A program made the translations under genes and the position numbers. Positions 8,127-16,320 of a stretch of 64,000 nucleotides of DNA are shown piece after piece (the stretch's first letter is position 1; each line of letters opens with the position of its first letter). The notes below the pieces were generated by a model. The model was not told where the DNA came from and searched no databases. It worked only from the letters and a program-made list of their open reading frames with translations. Source of the stretch: Rummeliibacillus pycnus_B (GTDB lineage: Bacteria; Bacillota; Bacilli; Bacillales_A; Planococcaceae); the NCBI RefSeq assembly GCF_050459865.1, contig NZ_JBCMNM010000031.1, positions 21,139-85,138 of the forward strand, read 5' to 3'.

Positions 8127-10897
8127 CAATCAATGCAAAAGTGCCCGATACCTTTTTAAAGTCCATCCTACTTGAGATAGAGACCGAAACGGGACAATCC
8201 TTTTCTTTGCAAGCACATGAGCAAAGTGGCGAGCCCATACTTGCAAACGAATGGCTCTCTTTTCTCTTTTTCCAATATGAACCTGCCTATTATGGTTTAA
8301 CGGCAAATCATTCGTCTCACCATATTACATTAACACCTCTTGAAATGGTCGAATTGTTTTCAATCGAACAAAAGCATCCATATATCACTTATGTTGGAAT
8401 AGATGAAAATTCGAGCCATTGGGTAGAAGCCGCTTCAAATGCTTCTACATATTGGTACAGTCAAGATTTATGGAATCATATTACGATTGGTAAAGATGAT
8501 TTCACTTTAGACTTACCAATCGATGATTTAACAGAAAAACTACTGAAAATGGGATTAACACAAAAACTTATTGAAGCAGGCTTAACAATAAGTGATCTTC
8601 CTTCGTTACTACCTTTCTTCCGTAATGGTGGATGGCCAATTACATCTAAAACAGTCGATGATGAAATCTATGTTGGATTACGTCTTCGTGAACCAGCAGA
8701 AGATAGTGACGAATGGATTCTTGAAACGGTCATTCGAAATAAAAAAAGCGTTAACTTTTGGGCACCTCCTGTTCGAAAACGTGCCCTTCAAATTGAAAAT
8801 GCACTACCCGATAAATGGAAACATCATGCAATAGGCATTCAAAATTTACAACAACAAATGGTTGAATTATTACGTACACAAAATTATATGCAAAACATTG
8901 ATTCAAATACCTTCCTTTCATTGCATTTAAAGGATTTAGATGTACGTGAGTTTTTGCGTGCAGATTTTGTGCGTTTACAAGCACTTGGGTTTGAAATTGT
9001 CCTTCCTGCATGGCTAAAGGATTTAAAAGATTCTCGCATCAAAGTTCGTGCTAGTGCAAGTACAGCATCAAATTATAAATCTGCAGCAGGTCTTCAAGAA
9101 ATTTTGACATTTGATTGGAAACTTTCTTTAAACGGCCAAGATATATCTATAGATGAATTCCAACAAATGGTTAATGATAATCGTGAATTTATCCGTGCTG
9201 GTACGGAATGGGTTCGTGTAGACGCTGCATGGATGCAAGAAATCCGCAAACTAATGGATAAAGCAGAGAACGAAAATTGGACAGTTCGTGATTTATTATT
9301 CCAAGAGTTGCCAGAAGAGCTGATTATCCCTGATGAAGATGATGATGACGAAAACCGTGATGATCCATTCTTCCAATTTGAGATGCAAAAATCATTACGT
9401 GATTATATCCAAAAATTGGTTGATAAGAAAGGAATGCCCTCTGTCCATGTTTCCGATCACTTGCATGCCACTTTACGTCCTTATCAACAAGAAGGATTTG
9501 AATGGCTTGTCTTTATGCGTCAACAAAGCTTTGGGGCTTGTTTAGCCGATGATATGGGGCTTGGGAAAACCGTTCAGCTAATTTCTTATTTACTACACAT
9601 TTATGATCAGGAATCGGATGCTCAACCTACTCTAATCATCTGTCCAACATCCGTTCTGGGTAACTGGCAAAAAGAAATAGAACGTTTTGCACCATCATTG
9701 AAAGTTTATTTGCATTATGGTTCAAACCGATTAAAAGATACTGCTTTTGATGCTTATATTGAAAAGGAAAAACCTCAAGTTGTTCTGTCTACTTATGGAA
9801 CGATTACACAAGATGTAGAAATGCTCGAAAATCGGGAATGGGCAAATATTACACTTGATGAAGCTCAAAATATTAAGAATATGCATACGAAACAGTCAAA
9901 AGCGATTCGTAAACTACATGGCAAACATCATATTGCTTTAACTGGTACACCTGTAGAAAATCGCTTATCTGAGTTATGGGCAATTTTTGACTTTATCTAT
10001 CGAGGCTACCTTGGTAGTTTCTCTCGGTTCCAAGAAGAGTTTATTGCACCAATTGAACGTGATGAATCAGAAAATCATAAGAACCGTCTACGTAAGAAAA
10101 TTCAACCGTTTTTGTTACGTCGTACGAAACAGGATCCTGCTCTTATGCTTAATCTTCCTGATAAACTGGAGCAACGTGAATATTGTCCGCTTACAGAAGA
10201 ACAAGCTGTTTTGTATGAAAGCTTTATCCAAGAAACATCACATAAGCTTGAAACATTATCTGGTTTTGAACGAAAAGGCCTTATTTTGAAAATGCTTAGT
10301 AAATTAAAACAGCTGTGTAATCACCCTGCTCTTTATTTGAAGGAACCATTTGAAAATGCTGAAGATATGTTAAGTCGTTCTGAAAAGCTAGATCGTATCG
10401 TGACACTTGCTGCTGATATTGCAAATAATCAGGAGCAATGCTTAATCTTCACACAATATATTGGCATGGGGCATCTATTACAACACTGCTTATCTGAGCT
10501 ATATGATATTGATGTGCCATTTTTAACAGGGAGTATGCCAAAGCAACAGCGTGACTATTTCGTGGAGTCTTTCCAAAAAGGAGAGTTTCCGATTTTCATC
10601 CTGTCTTTAAAAGCAGGTGGTACCGGCCTGAATTTAACAGCAGCAAATCATGTTCTTCATGCTGATCGTTGGTGGAATCCAGCTGTTGAAAACCAAGCTA
10701 CAGACCGGGCTTACCGAATCGGTCAAACACAATTTGTGCATGTCCATAAGTTCATCACGACAGGTACAATTGAAGAGAAAATTGATACATTGCTCACCGA
10801 AAAACAAGCTTTGTCCGAAGATCTTATTCAATCTAGCCAGTGGATTACTGAATTAAAGGACGAAGACATTATGAATTTACTGTCATTTAGTTTTTAA
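8123..10897 (+). CDS. ywqA: SNF2-family DNA-dependent ATPase/helicase YwqA
   Basis: 924 residues. The C-terminal half is a complete SNF2/RapA-type motor: Walker A DMGLGKT with Lys482, motif II DEAQ at 579-582, motif III ALTGTPVENR, and in the second RecA lobe SLKAGGTGLNL and RAYRIGQ. The N-terminal 430 residues contain the bacterial SNF2-associated region and an acidic run (about 403-412) before the motor. It should translocate on double-stranded DNA using ATP and displace bound protein. It overlaps ywqB by 4 bp, and SWIM domains are also known fused to SNF2 motors in other bacteria, which supports a shared complex. A strong inverted repeat follows the gene. Confidence 0.95.
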   Translation: MTINAKVPDTFLKSILLEIETETGQSFSLQAHEQSGEPILANEWLSFLFFQYEPAYYGLTANHSSHHITLTPLEMVELFSIEQKHPYITYVGIDENSSHWVEAASNASTYWYSQDLWNHITIGKDDFTLDLPIDDLTEKLLKMGLTQKLIEAGLTISDLPSLLPFFRNGGWPITSKTVDDEIYVGLRLREPAEDSDEWILETVIRNKKSVNFWAPPVRKRALQIENALPDKWKHHAIGIQNLQQQMVELLRTQNYMQNIDSNTFLSLHLKDLDVREFLRADFVRLQALGFEIVLPAWLKDLKDSRIKVRASASTASNYKSAAGLQEILTFDWKLSLNGQDISIDEFQQMVNDNREFIRAGTEWVRVDAAWMQEIRKLMDKAENENWTVRDLLFQELPEELIIPDEDDDDENRDDPFFQFEMQKSLRDYIQKLVDKKGMPSVHVSDHLHATLRPYQQEGFEWLVFMRQQSFGACLADDMGLGKTVQLISYLLHIYDQESDAQPTLIICPTSVLGNWQKEIERFAPSLKVYLHYGSNRLKDTAFDAYIEKEKPQVVLSTYGTITQDVEMLENREWANITLDEAQNIKNMHTKQSKAIRKLHGKHHIALTGTPVENRLSELWAIFDFIYRGYLGSFSRFQEEFIAPIERDESENHKNRLRKKIQPFLLRRTKQDPALMLNLPDKLEQREYCPLTEEQAVLYESFIQETSHKLETLSGFERKGLILKMLSKLKQLCNHPALYLKEPFENAEDMLSRSEKLDRIVTLAADIANNQEQCLIFTQYIGMGHLLQHCLSELYDIDVPFLTGSMPKQQRDYFVESFQKGEFPIFILSLKAGGTGLNLTAANHVLHADRWWNPAVENQATDRAYRIGQTQFVHVHKFITTGTIEEKIDTLLTEKQALSEDLIQSSQWITELKDEDIMNLLSFSF

Positions 10898-10963
10898 TGT
10901 TTGACTTAGGGATTATCTGTTGTTTTAACTAAGGTATATTTAGGATAAAATTATGAGTTTAGG

Positions 10964-11004
10964 GGCTGTCCAAAAGTGAGCTATTCATTCACTCTTGGAC
11001 AGCC
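10964..11004 (+). terminator. Long hairpin after ywqA
   Basis: Arms GGCTGTCCAAAAGTGA and TCACTCTTGGACAGCC pair over 16 bp with one A-C mismatch around a 9-nt loop, 66 bp past the ywqA stop. The following TCTTTACTT is only moderately U-rich. Hairpins with this GGCTGTCC...GGACAGCC sequence recur in Bacillales intergenic regions, so it may be a repeat acting as a terminator. Confidence 0.7.
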
Positions 11005-11566
11005 TCTTTACTTGAATTGAATAGATTCTAAATATTTGTTGAAAATTTCACACAATCTAGCAACAAGATTTTAGATAGAACATTTTTCACTACTTTTATC
11101 CATTCTTTTTTTGATTCTTAAGCGCCACTATAAAATGGTCACCAATATGTACAGATAAAGCCATACGATGATGACTTCATCCGCTGTCTTCCCCATAGAC
11201 AGTTATTAAACGCTTTTTCAACTTCCAACTTTCGTTTTGATTGTCCCCATAACAACAAAACTACTATTCTCTTTTACACCCTTACTATTTAGTTGCTTTA
11301 TTCGTTATGTATACTGTACATAACGAACTATGTTCTTCATACAGTAATTTTGAATTGTTCCAATGGATGATCGTTTGGTTGATTTTATTTGGATCAATTC
11401 ATCAAACCTACTGGTGCGGTCTTTCCAATAGGACTGTTGTCATCAATTACACTTAGGTGTAATTGCGTCGGGATTTTGAGTTTTAATTGTACAATTTAAA
11501 TTACTCAAAATCTGTGATATCTTTCTGAGGCTTTCACTTCTTTTGTTTTTTGCTGTCTGAAAAAAG
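11005..11566. other. Geneless spacer between ywqA and ssb
   Basis: About 560 bp with no supported gene. Short fragments on the minus strand (around 11130-11220) give strings such as MALSVHIGD and MGKTADEVI but break at stops within 22 codons; they may be remains of a decayed gene. The palindrome at 11301-11327 is the clearest structure. Confidence 0.55.
11301..11327. promoter_or_regulatory. Perfect 11-bp palindrome, operator-like
   Basis: TTCGTTATGTA and its exact reverse complement TACATAACGAA are separated by 5 bp. There is no U-run, so it is not a terminator, and the AT-rich symmetric form resembles a dimeric repressor operator. No promoter or gene start lies beside it. Confidence 0.35.
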
Positions 11567-12004
11567 TTAACCCATTGGTAATCCTTCTGCTTCTTCTGTT
11601 GGTAGTACAAATCCTGCTGGCACAGCTTGCGTTTGTCCCGACACTGCTTGTTGATTCGCTTGTTGTTGGATTGCCTTTTCTTCGCGTTCCTTTAGAGCTA
11701 AGAAACGTACTTCGTCAGCGACTACTTCAACAATGTAAACTCGTCTTCCATCTTCACGTTCATAGGATCTCGATTGTAATCGGCCACCAACCCCAATTAA
11801 TGAGCCTTTACCACAATATTTCACCACGTTTGTTGCGAGTTTGCCCCAAACAGAACATGATACAAAGTCTGTATCTATCTCCCCATTTACATTTTTAAAG
11901 TTTCGATTGATAGCAATAACAAAATTAGTTTGTACTCTCCCTTCCGATAGTTGTCTTAATTCGGGATCTTTTGTAATTCTCCCTATAAGGGCAACTTGAT
12001 TCAA
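11567..12004 (-). CDS. ssbB: Single-stranded DNA-binding protein, SsbB-like
   Basis: 145 residues from TTG at 12004, chosen because an ideal SD (GGAGGTGAT) sits 7 nt upstream and because homologues begin at NQVxLxGR; an upstream ATG at 12022 would place the SD inside the gene. Residues 1-105 form the OB fold with LNQVALIGRITKDPEL and the DFVSCSVWGKLA strand. The tail is short, Gln-rich, and ends EEAEGLPMG instead of the acidic DDDxPF tip that recruits partner proteins. Its place beside ywpF matches B. subtilis SsbB (YwpH), the competence-associated paralogue, rather than replicative SsbA next to rpsF/rpsR. It would coat incoming or exposed single-stranded DNA. Confidence 0.88.
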   Translation of the reverse strand: MNQVALIGRITKDPELRQLSEGRVQTNFVIAINRNFKNVNGEIDTDFVSCSVWGKLATNVVKYCGKGSLIGVGGRLQSRSYEREDGRRVYIVEVVADEVRFLALKEREEKAIQQQANQQAVSGQTQAVPAGFVLPTEEAEGLPMG

Positions 12005-12206
12005 GTCATCACCTCCTCCCATTTGAATTATTCATATCATAATAGGATTGCAATTTTAGTGCAAAATAGCGAAATAGTGTTTTTATGCCCTTTTTTATGT
12101 ACAAAATTCAATCCTGAAAATGCTGAAATTTGGGTGATTGGCGTTATTATGCATTTCCTTATTTTCCAAAATTCATGCGAAATATTTTTTTAGCTGATTT
12201 TTTATA

Positions 12207-12215
12207 TGTTATAAT
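12207..12215 (+). promoter_or_regulatory. Extended -10 promoter of ywpF
   Basis: TGTTATAAT provides an extended -10 with a perfect TATAAT hexamer, 40 bp before the ywpF start. The -35 (TTTTTA at 12187-12192) is weak. Confidence 0.5.
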
Positions 12216-12255
12216 TACCGTACGAAATTCGTCGAAAGATAGGTGATAAATTTTA

Positions 12256-12690
12256 GTGAAAACATTTAAAATGTTGTCGTTGGAACTATTGAAAGATGAA
12301 GAATTGAAATCATTTCCACTAACTGATGGAATTATTATTAATCAAGAGAATAGCCACAAAGCTTGGATTTTAGAAATGTATATGGATCGACAATACGCAT
12401 CAGATTTTGCTCCTTATTTAGGTACGGATACGGTATTAAATGTACGTGCTGTTATTTCTTATCCAGATAATGATCCTGCTCCCTTTCGAGTTGTTGTGCA
12501 ACAAATTGTAGAGATGCCAGAAAAGGAACATGTATCAGTTTTATTAAAAGGCACATTAAGTTCTGTTCGCCGTCAATATGCTGAGCAATTACTATTAAAG
12601 CTCGTCGAAGAAGGCTTTACTGGTAATGCATTGATTGAAAAATTCAAAGCAGATATGCATGAAAGACCTCGGTTGAAAGATAAATCATAA
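12256..12690 (+). CDS. ywpF: YwpF-like protein
   Basis: 144 residues from GTG 12256, with SD AGGTGAT 8 nt upstream. The sequence begins MKTFKMLSLELL and includes the conserved NDPAPF and HVSVLLKGTLSS segments of the Bacillales YwpF family (single compact domain, no signal peptide or TM helix). Function is unknown. It is divergent from ssb, as in B. subtilis where ywpF and ssbB are close neighbours, and ends at a bidirectional terminator shared with the lipoprotein gene. Confidence 0.82.
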   Translation: MKTFKMLSLELLKDEELKSFPLTDGIIINQENSHKAWILEMYMDRQYASDFAPYLGTDTVLNVRAVISYPDNDPAPFRVVVQQIVEMPEKEHVSVLLKGTLSSVRRQYAEQLLLKLVEEGFTGNALIEKFKADMHERPRLKDKS

Positions 12691-12751
12691 TGTATTATTT
12701 GAATACGATTCCTGCTCCTCTAGTGCTTGAAGTTCAGGACAAATAAAAAGC

Positions 12752-12786
12752 TCGACATATCCTACTTGGATATGTCGAACTTTTTT
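12752..12786. terminator. Bidirectional terminator between ywpF and the lipoprotein gene
   Basis: Perfect 11-bp stem TCGACATATCC/GGATATGTCGA with loop TACTT; U-runs on both sides (TTTTTTATTT on plus, CTTTTTATTTG on minus). Confidence 0.85.
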
Positions 12787-13168
12787 ATTTATTATCGTCT
12801 CTGCTGTGAGGAGTAACGTATCCGTTTCCTACAGTATTATCTGTGACAGTGTTATCAGTTGTTCGTTTGGTAGTTCCTGGCGTAATATTATTGATACCTT
12901 CTTCAACGGCTCCTGTAGCATTGTTTACGCCACGTTCTACAGCATTAATGCCTTTATTTACACCTCTTTCAACATCCGTAACACCATTGTTAACGGCATT
13001 ATTAACACCATCATTTGTAATACCATCGTCAGTTACACCAGTATTGACGTTTCTATTCACGTCCTCCATCGGTGTTTCAGTACGAGTTGGTTCAATTGCC
13101 TTATTGGTATTACACCCAACTAATACAAGTGCTGAAAAAAGTATGATCGCAGCTGACTGCTTCCACAT
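12785..13168 (-). CDS. Small Asn/Val-rich lipoprotein
   Basis: 127 residues from ATG 13168, chosen because SD GGAAGGAGG precedes it and it opens directly into a lipoprotein signal (MWKQSAAIILFSALVLVGC) with Cys19 as lipid attachment site. The mature part is low-complexity: irregular repeats of GVNN/GVNK/GINxVERGV between residues about 50 and 100, then a polar Thr/Asn tail ending SRDDNK. The protein should be anchored to the outer face of the membrane as an extended, probably disordered chain. Similar Asn-rich lipoproteins occur in spore formers, but I cannot name the family. The last codons run into the shared terminator. Confidence 0.75.
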   Translation of the reverse strand: MWKQSAAIILFSALVLVGCNTNKAIEPTRTETPMEDVNRNVNTGVTDDGITNDGVNNAVNNGVTDVERGVNKGINAVERGVNNATGAVEEGINNITPGTTKRTTDNTVTDNTVGNGYVTPHSRDDNK

Positions 13169-13432
13169 TTTTTTGTTTCCTCCTTCCACCTTTAATTTAA
13201 CCATCACACTGTGTGCGATTTAAAAGTAGCATGTGCGGAAAAAGTGAAACTATCCTTTTGATTTTTGAAATGATTTAAGTCAAATTGGGTATACTAACTA
13301 GAATGGATTAAACGGATTGTTGATTTCGTGAAAAACAACTCCGAAATTGAGTGCAATTTATTGCTTCATTTTTGGACTTTTATTTGAAAGTAAATATTCT
13401 ATACCTTACAAGCCGATAATCATATTATAAAA

Positions 13433-13466
13433 AAATCGCTACGAACGATGATGTCCGAAGCGATTT
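13433..13466 (-). terminator. Terminator after fabZ
   Basis: Stem AAATCGCT(T)CG/CG(T)AGCGATTT followed on the minus strand by TTTTTTATAA, 12 bp past the fabZ stop. Confidence 0.8.
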
Positions 13467-13478
13467 ACTTTATATATA

Positions 13479-13925
13479 TTATTCGTTTTCGTCTTTTGAC
13501 TTTGGTCCGATGGCAAATAAAATGTCTGCTTCACTGACAAGTTCGCCATCTACTGTTACTCTTCCATGCCCTTTGCCCATTACGCCACGAAGTTTTGTGA
13601 ATTCAACTTCGATTTCAAGTTGGTCGCCAGGGATTACTTGACGTTTAAAGCGAGCATTATCAACACCTGTTAGAAAAGCTAGGTGCCCTTGGAATTTTTC
13701 GGATTTAAGTAGTGCCACTCCACCTACTTGTGCCATTGCTTCAATAATTAGAACGCCAGGCATTACAGGATAGCCTGGAAAATGGCCATTGAAGAATGGT
13801 TCGTTAATAGAAACGTTTTTAATTCCTACTGCTCGTTTACCTTCTTCTACTTCTGTAATACGATCCACTAAAAGAAATGGATAGCGATGTGGTAAAATTT
13901 GTTGAATTTGATCTGCAGTTAACAT
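13479..13925 (-). CDS. fabZ: 3-hydroxyacyl-[acyl-carrier-protein] dehydratase FabZ
   Basis: 148 residues, the usual length. It removes water from 3-hydroxyacyl-ACP in type II fatty acid synthesis. Visible signatures are LPHRYPFLLVDR, the catalytic His48 in NGHFPGYPVMPG and Glu62 in EAMAQVGG, all in the hot-dog fold. It is the last gene of the run mbl-flhO-flhP-epuA-like-fabZ, the B. subtilis order, and a terminator follows. Confidence 0.97.
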   Translation of the reverse strand: MLTADQIQQILPHRYPFLLVDRITEVEEGKRAVGIKNVSINEPFFNGHFPGYPVMPGVLIIEAMAQVGGVALLKSEKFQGHLAFLTGVDNARFKRQVIPGDQLEIEVEFTKLRGVMGKGHGRVTVDGELVSEADILFAIGPKSKDENE

Positions 13926-13958
13926 ACTGTATCCCCCTATTGTAAAAAAATTGAAAGC

Positions 13959-14258
13959 CTATTTGGATTGTACTCCATTCATAATATCGAATACATGCTT
14001 CCATGTTGCTGGATTTAAAACACCAAGTGGGTTTCCATCACCGATTACGCCAAATCCAATCATTGAGCCCGCAATTGCTGCAATGACAAGTAAAACAACA
14101 ACAACGATGATTCTGAACCCGATTGAAAATGCACCTGGAAATTTCTGTTTTCTTCCTTCGGCATCATTTTCTAATTCTCTATTTTGTTTTGCTTCTCTAC
14201 GTGTAAGTGGCTGTGGAGTCGGCGTTTCAGTTCTCTGTTCTGTTGTATTATTTGCCAT
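13959..14258 (-). CDS. EpuA-like small membrane protein (annotated elsewhere as DNA-directed RNA polymerase subunit beta)
   Basis: 99 residues: a polar, charged N-terminus rich in Arg/Glu/Gln (1-42), one transmembrane helix (about 46-70, FRIIVVVVLLVIAAIAG), and the conserved extracellular tail with GVIGDGNPLGVLNPATW and a final amphipathic helix. This matches the EpuA family (PF11772). Its database name as an RNA polymerase subunit is misleading; there is no polymerase domain. The topology suggests a cytoplasmic N-terminus. Role unknown. It lies 27 bp after flhP and 33 bp before fabZ, so it is probably cotranscribed. Confidence 0.8.
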   Translation of the reverse strand: MANNTTEQRTETPTPQPLTRREAKQNRELENDAEGRKQKFPGAFSIGFRIIVVVVLLVIAAIAGSMIGFGVIGDGNPLGVLNPATWKHVFDIMNGVQSK

Positions 14259-14285
14259 TACTTGTTCTCCTCTAATTTTAATTGC

Positions 14286-15125
14286 TTATCTTATCTCATT
14301 AACTAATCCCATCATTTGATCAGCTAAAGTTATAGTTCTTGCGTTAAATTGATATGAACGCTGTGTGCTAATAAGATCTGTCATCTCTTTTGAAATATCC
14401 ACATTAGACATTTCAAGTCCACCATTTTGCATAGCTACTTGAGCTCTGTCTACACCTTTTAAGTCTTTCAAAACATTAGCGCGTGGGACGCCAAGTTGAT
14501 TGAAATTATCAGGCAAACCAATGTACGTATCTGAAATATGTTGCATTAGTTGTGGTTTCTCTACTTCAGTAACACCGATTTCAATTTGAGCGCTTGTATT
14601 ATTATTATACTTAACATTTAGCATTCCGTCTTCTGTCACAGAAAAGTCTTTTGCATCATCTTTTAATACAATAGCATTACCATTGGCATCTGCAACTGGA
14701 TATCCATCTGTATTCACTAGCATTGCATTACCATTTTTTAAAGGTGAAAGGTAGAAGTCACCTTGACGAGTATATACCGTTTTAGTGCCATTCTTACCAT
14801 CTGGCATTAATATATTAAAATACTGTTTAGGTTTTGTAAATGTAAAATCAAGGGCACGATTTGTCTGTTGAATGCCACCTTGTTTCCAGTTTGTTTGTGC
14901 TTGTCCTAATCTAGCTCCAACACCAATGCGGATTCCAACTGGTGACTGACGTTTTACTTTGTCTTGTTTGTCATTTTCAAATTGTTGATATAGTAATTCG
15001 TTGAACTTCGTTTCTTTTGCTTTAAAGCCATGCGTATTACTATTTGCCATGTTATTACTAATGGTATCCAATTGTTCTTGAAGTTGAGACATTGTATTTG
15101 TAGCTGATATCATTGTTCTTAGCAT
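14286..15125 (-). CDS. flhP: Flagellar hook-basal body protein FlhP (FlgF/FlgG family)
   Basis: 279 residues. N-terminal rod motif SNNMANSNTHGFKA (flg_bb_rod) and C-terminal helix GGLEMSNVDISKEMTDLIST with the ending typical of rod/hook proteins. FlhP is needed for hook assembly in B. subtilis, as a distal-rod component. The paralogous flhO lies 101 bp upstream in the same direction. SD AGGAGG precedes the ATG. Confidence 0.93.
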   Translation of the reverse strand: MLRTMISATNTMSQLQEQLDTISNNMANSNTHGFKAKETKFNELLYQQFENDKQDKVKRQSPVGIRIGVGARLGQAQTNWKQGGIQQTNRALDFTFTKPKQYFNILMPDGKNGTKTVYTRQGDFYLSPLKNGNAMLVNTDGYPVADANGNAIVLKDDAKDFSVTEDGMLNVKYNNNTSAQIEIGVTEVEKPQLMQHISDTYIGLPDNFNQLGVPRANVLKDLKGVDRAQVAMQNGGLEMSNVDISKEMTDLISTQRSYQFNARTITLADQMMGLVNEIR

Positions 15126-15226
15126 TTAGTATACCTCCTAAATATCCCAAAAATACCTACTGAATTTATTAAACCTCGGCATAATGGCATCCAAAATTTG
15201 AATTGTACTTCACAGATAAGGAAAAG

Positions 15227-16066
15227 CTAAACTTTCCCAACTTGATTAACAGCTTTTTCCATACTTCTGTCGTATGCTTGAAGTATTTTTTGATTGGCCT
15301 CGAAGGCTCTGTAAGCTGTCATCATATCTGTCATTGTGCGAGCTGCATCAACGTTTGAACGTTCAATATAGCCTTGTTTTGTTGAGAAACTGACATTGTT
15401 AACATTGTAAGCAGATGTTAAGTTTCGTCCATTACTTGTATAAAAAAGTCCAGTATCACGTTTTGCTAAGGTATCAGGTTGTGCTGAATAGGATACGCCT
15501 AGACGTGCAACTTGTTGACCGTTTTCCATTATGTATCCATCTTCTGTTATTTGGAAATCATCGTTCTGCAATGTGATCTTTTTACCTTGATCTGAGAGGA
15601 CATAAAATCCTTGTGCATTCACTAAGTTACCTGCTGCATCTAATGTAAAGTTCCCATTACGAGTGTATGCTTCTCCACCTGTTGGATTTTGAAGACGATA
15701 AAAGATAGCGCCTGGTTTACCTGTTGCCTTATTAATCGGTAAGTTACCATTTACTAAAGCGACATCAGTAGGTAGCTCTGTTGCAGTAATTTGACCTTGT
15801 GTAAAGTCAGGTAATGTTTCTTGCATGTATACACCAGTGCTAAGTGTTCCTATTTGATTTGCTGAACTACCTTCAAAACCATTTTGAACATTTGCAGGAC
15901 CACTTTTTGTAATACGTGACAAAAGCATTTCTGGGAATGAGCGGATCGTTGATTGATCTGCTTTATATCCTGGTGTATTTGCATTGGCAATATTATTTGA
16001 TAAAAGTTCTGTACGACGCTGTTGAGAAATCATGCCGGAAGCAACTGTATAAAATCCGCGAAACAT
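15227..16066 (-). CDS. flhO: Flagellar hook-basal body protein FlhO (FlgF/FlgG family)
   Basis: 279 residues from ATG 16066, placed by SD AAAGGG and because the family starts MFRGFYTVASGM; an in-frame ATG at 16180 would add 38 unmatched residues. LLSNNIANANTPGYKA and the C-terminal IERSNVDAARTMTDMM identify a rod/hook family protein. Paired with flhP downstream. In B. subtilis flhO-flhP have a sigma-D promoter after mbl; here I could not find a convincing sigma-D site in the 254-bp gap, which instead contains a G+C-rich block. Confidence 0.93.
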   Translation of the reverse strand: MFRGFYTVASGMISQQRRTELLSNNIANANTPGYKADQSTIRSFPEMLLSRITKSGPANVQNGFEGSSANQIGTLSTGVYMQETLPDFTQGQITATELPTDVALVNGNLPINKATGKPGAIFYRLQNPTGGEAYTRNGNFTLDAAGNLVNAQGFYVLSDQGKKITLQNDDFQITEDGYIMENGQQVARLGVSYSAQPDTLAKRDTGLFYTSNGRNLTSAYNVNNVSFSTKQGYIERSNVDAARTMTDMMTAYRAFEANQKILQAYDRSMEKAVNQVGKV

Positions 16067-16196
16067 CGATTTCACCCTTTCAATAAAATATGGAATTAGT
16101 TTTTGAGAAAGTGATTCTAGTATTTTATAAACAATAGAAAGTCGATAAAACAATTCATGAACTTTTCGCTCAATAATCATGAATCATTTTAAAAAC

Positions 16197-16290
16197 TTAT
16201 CCGTTCCGGTGCCTCCCCTGCCGTTACTCGTCGCAAAAAAGCTTTCACTACGGGACCTCGTTTGCCAGTTTTCGACAGGAGTACTGGAGC
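16197..16290 (-). other. G+C-rich, possibly structured block between mbl and flhO
   Basis: About 90 bp distinctly richer in G+C than its surroundings. On the minus strand GTCG-AAAA can pair with TTTT-G-CGAC, and CCGT with ACGG, and the block ends at GATAAGTTTTT. It may be the mbl terminator, a flagellar-operon leader RNA or a decayed repeat; the 14-mer near 16201 resembles one at 41197. Confidence 0.4.
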
Positions 16291-16320
16291 ATTCACCTTC
16301 ACTATATTTTATTTCGGTTA

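Noticed and set aside
11100..11230. Small minus-strand frames (21-22 codons) in the ywqA-ssb spacer
   Set aside because: No SD and no family match; at most remnants of a lost gene.
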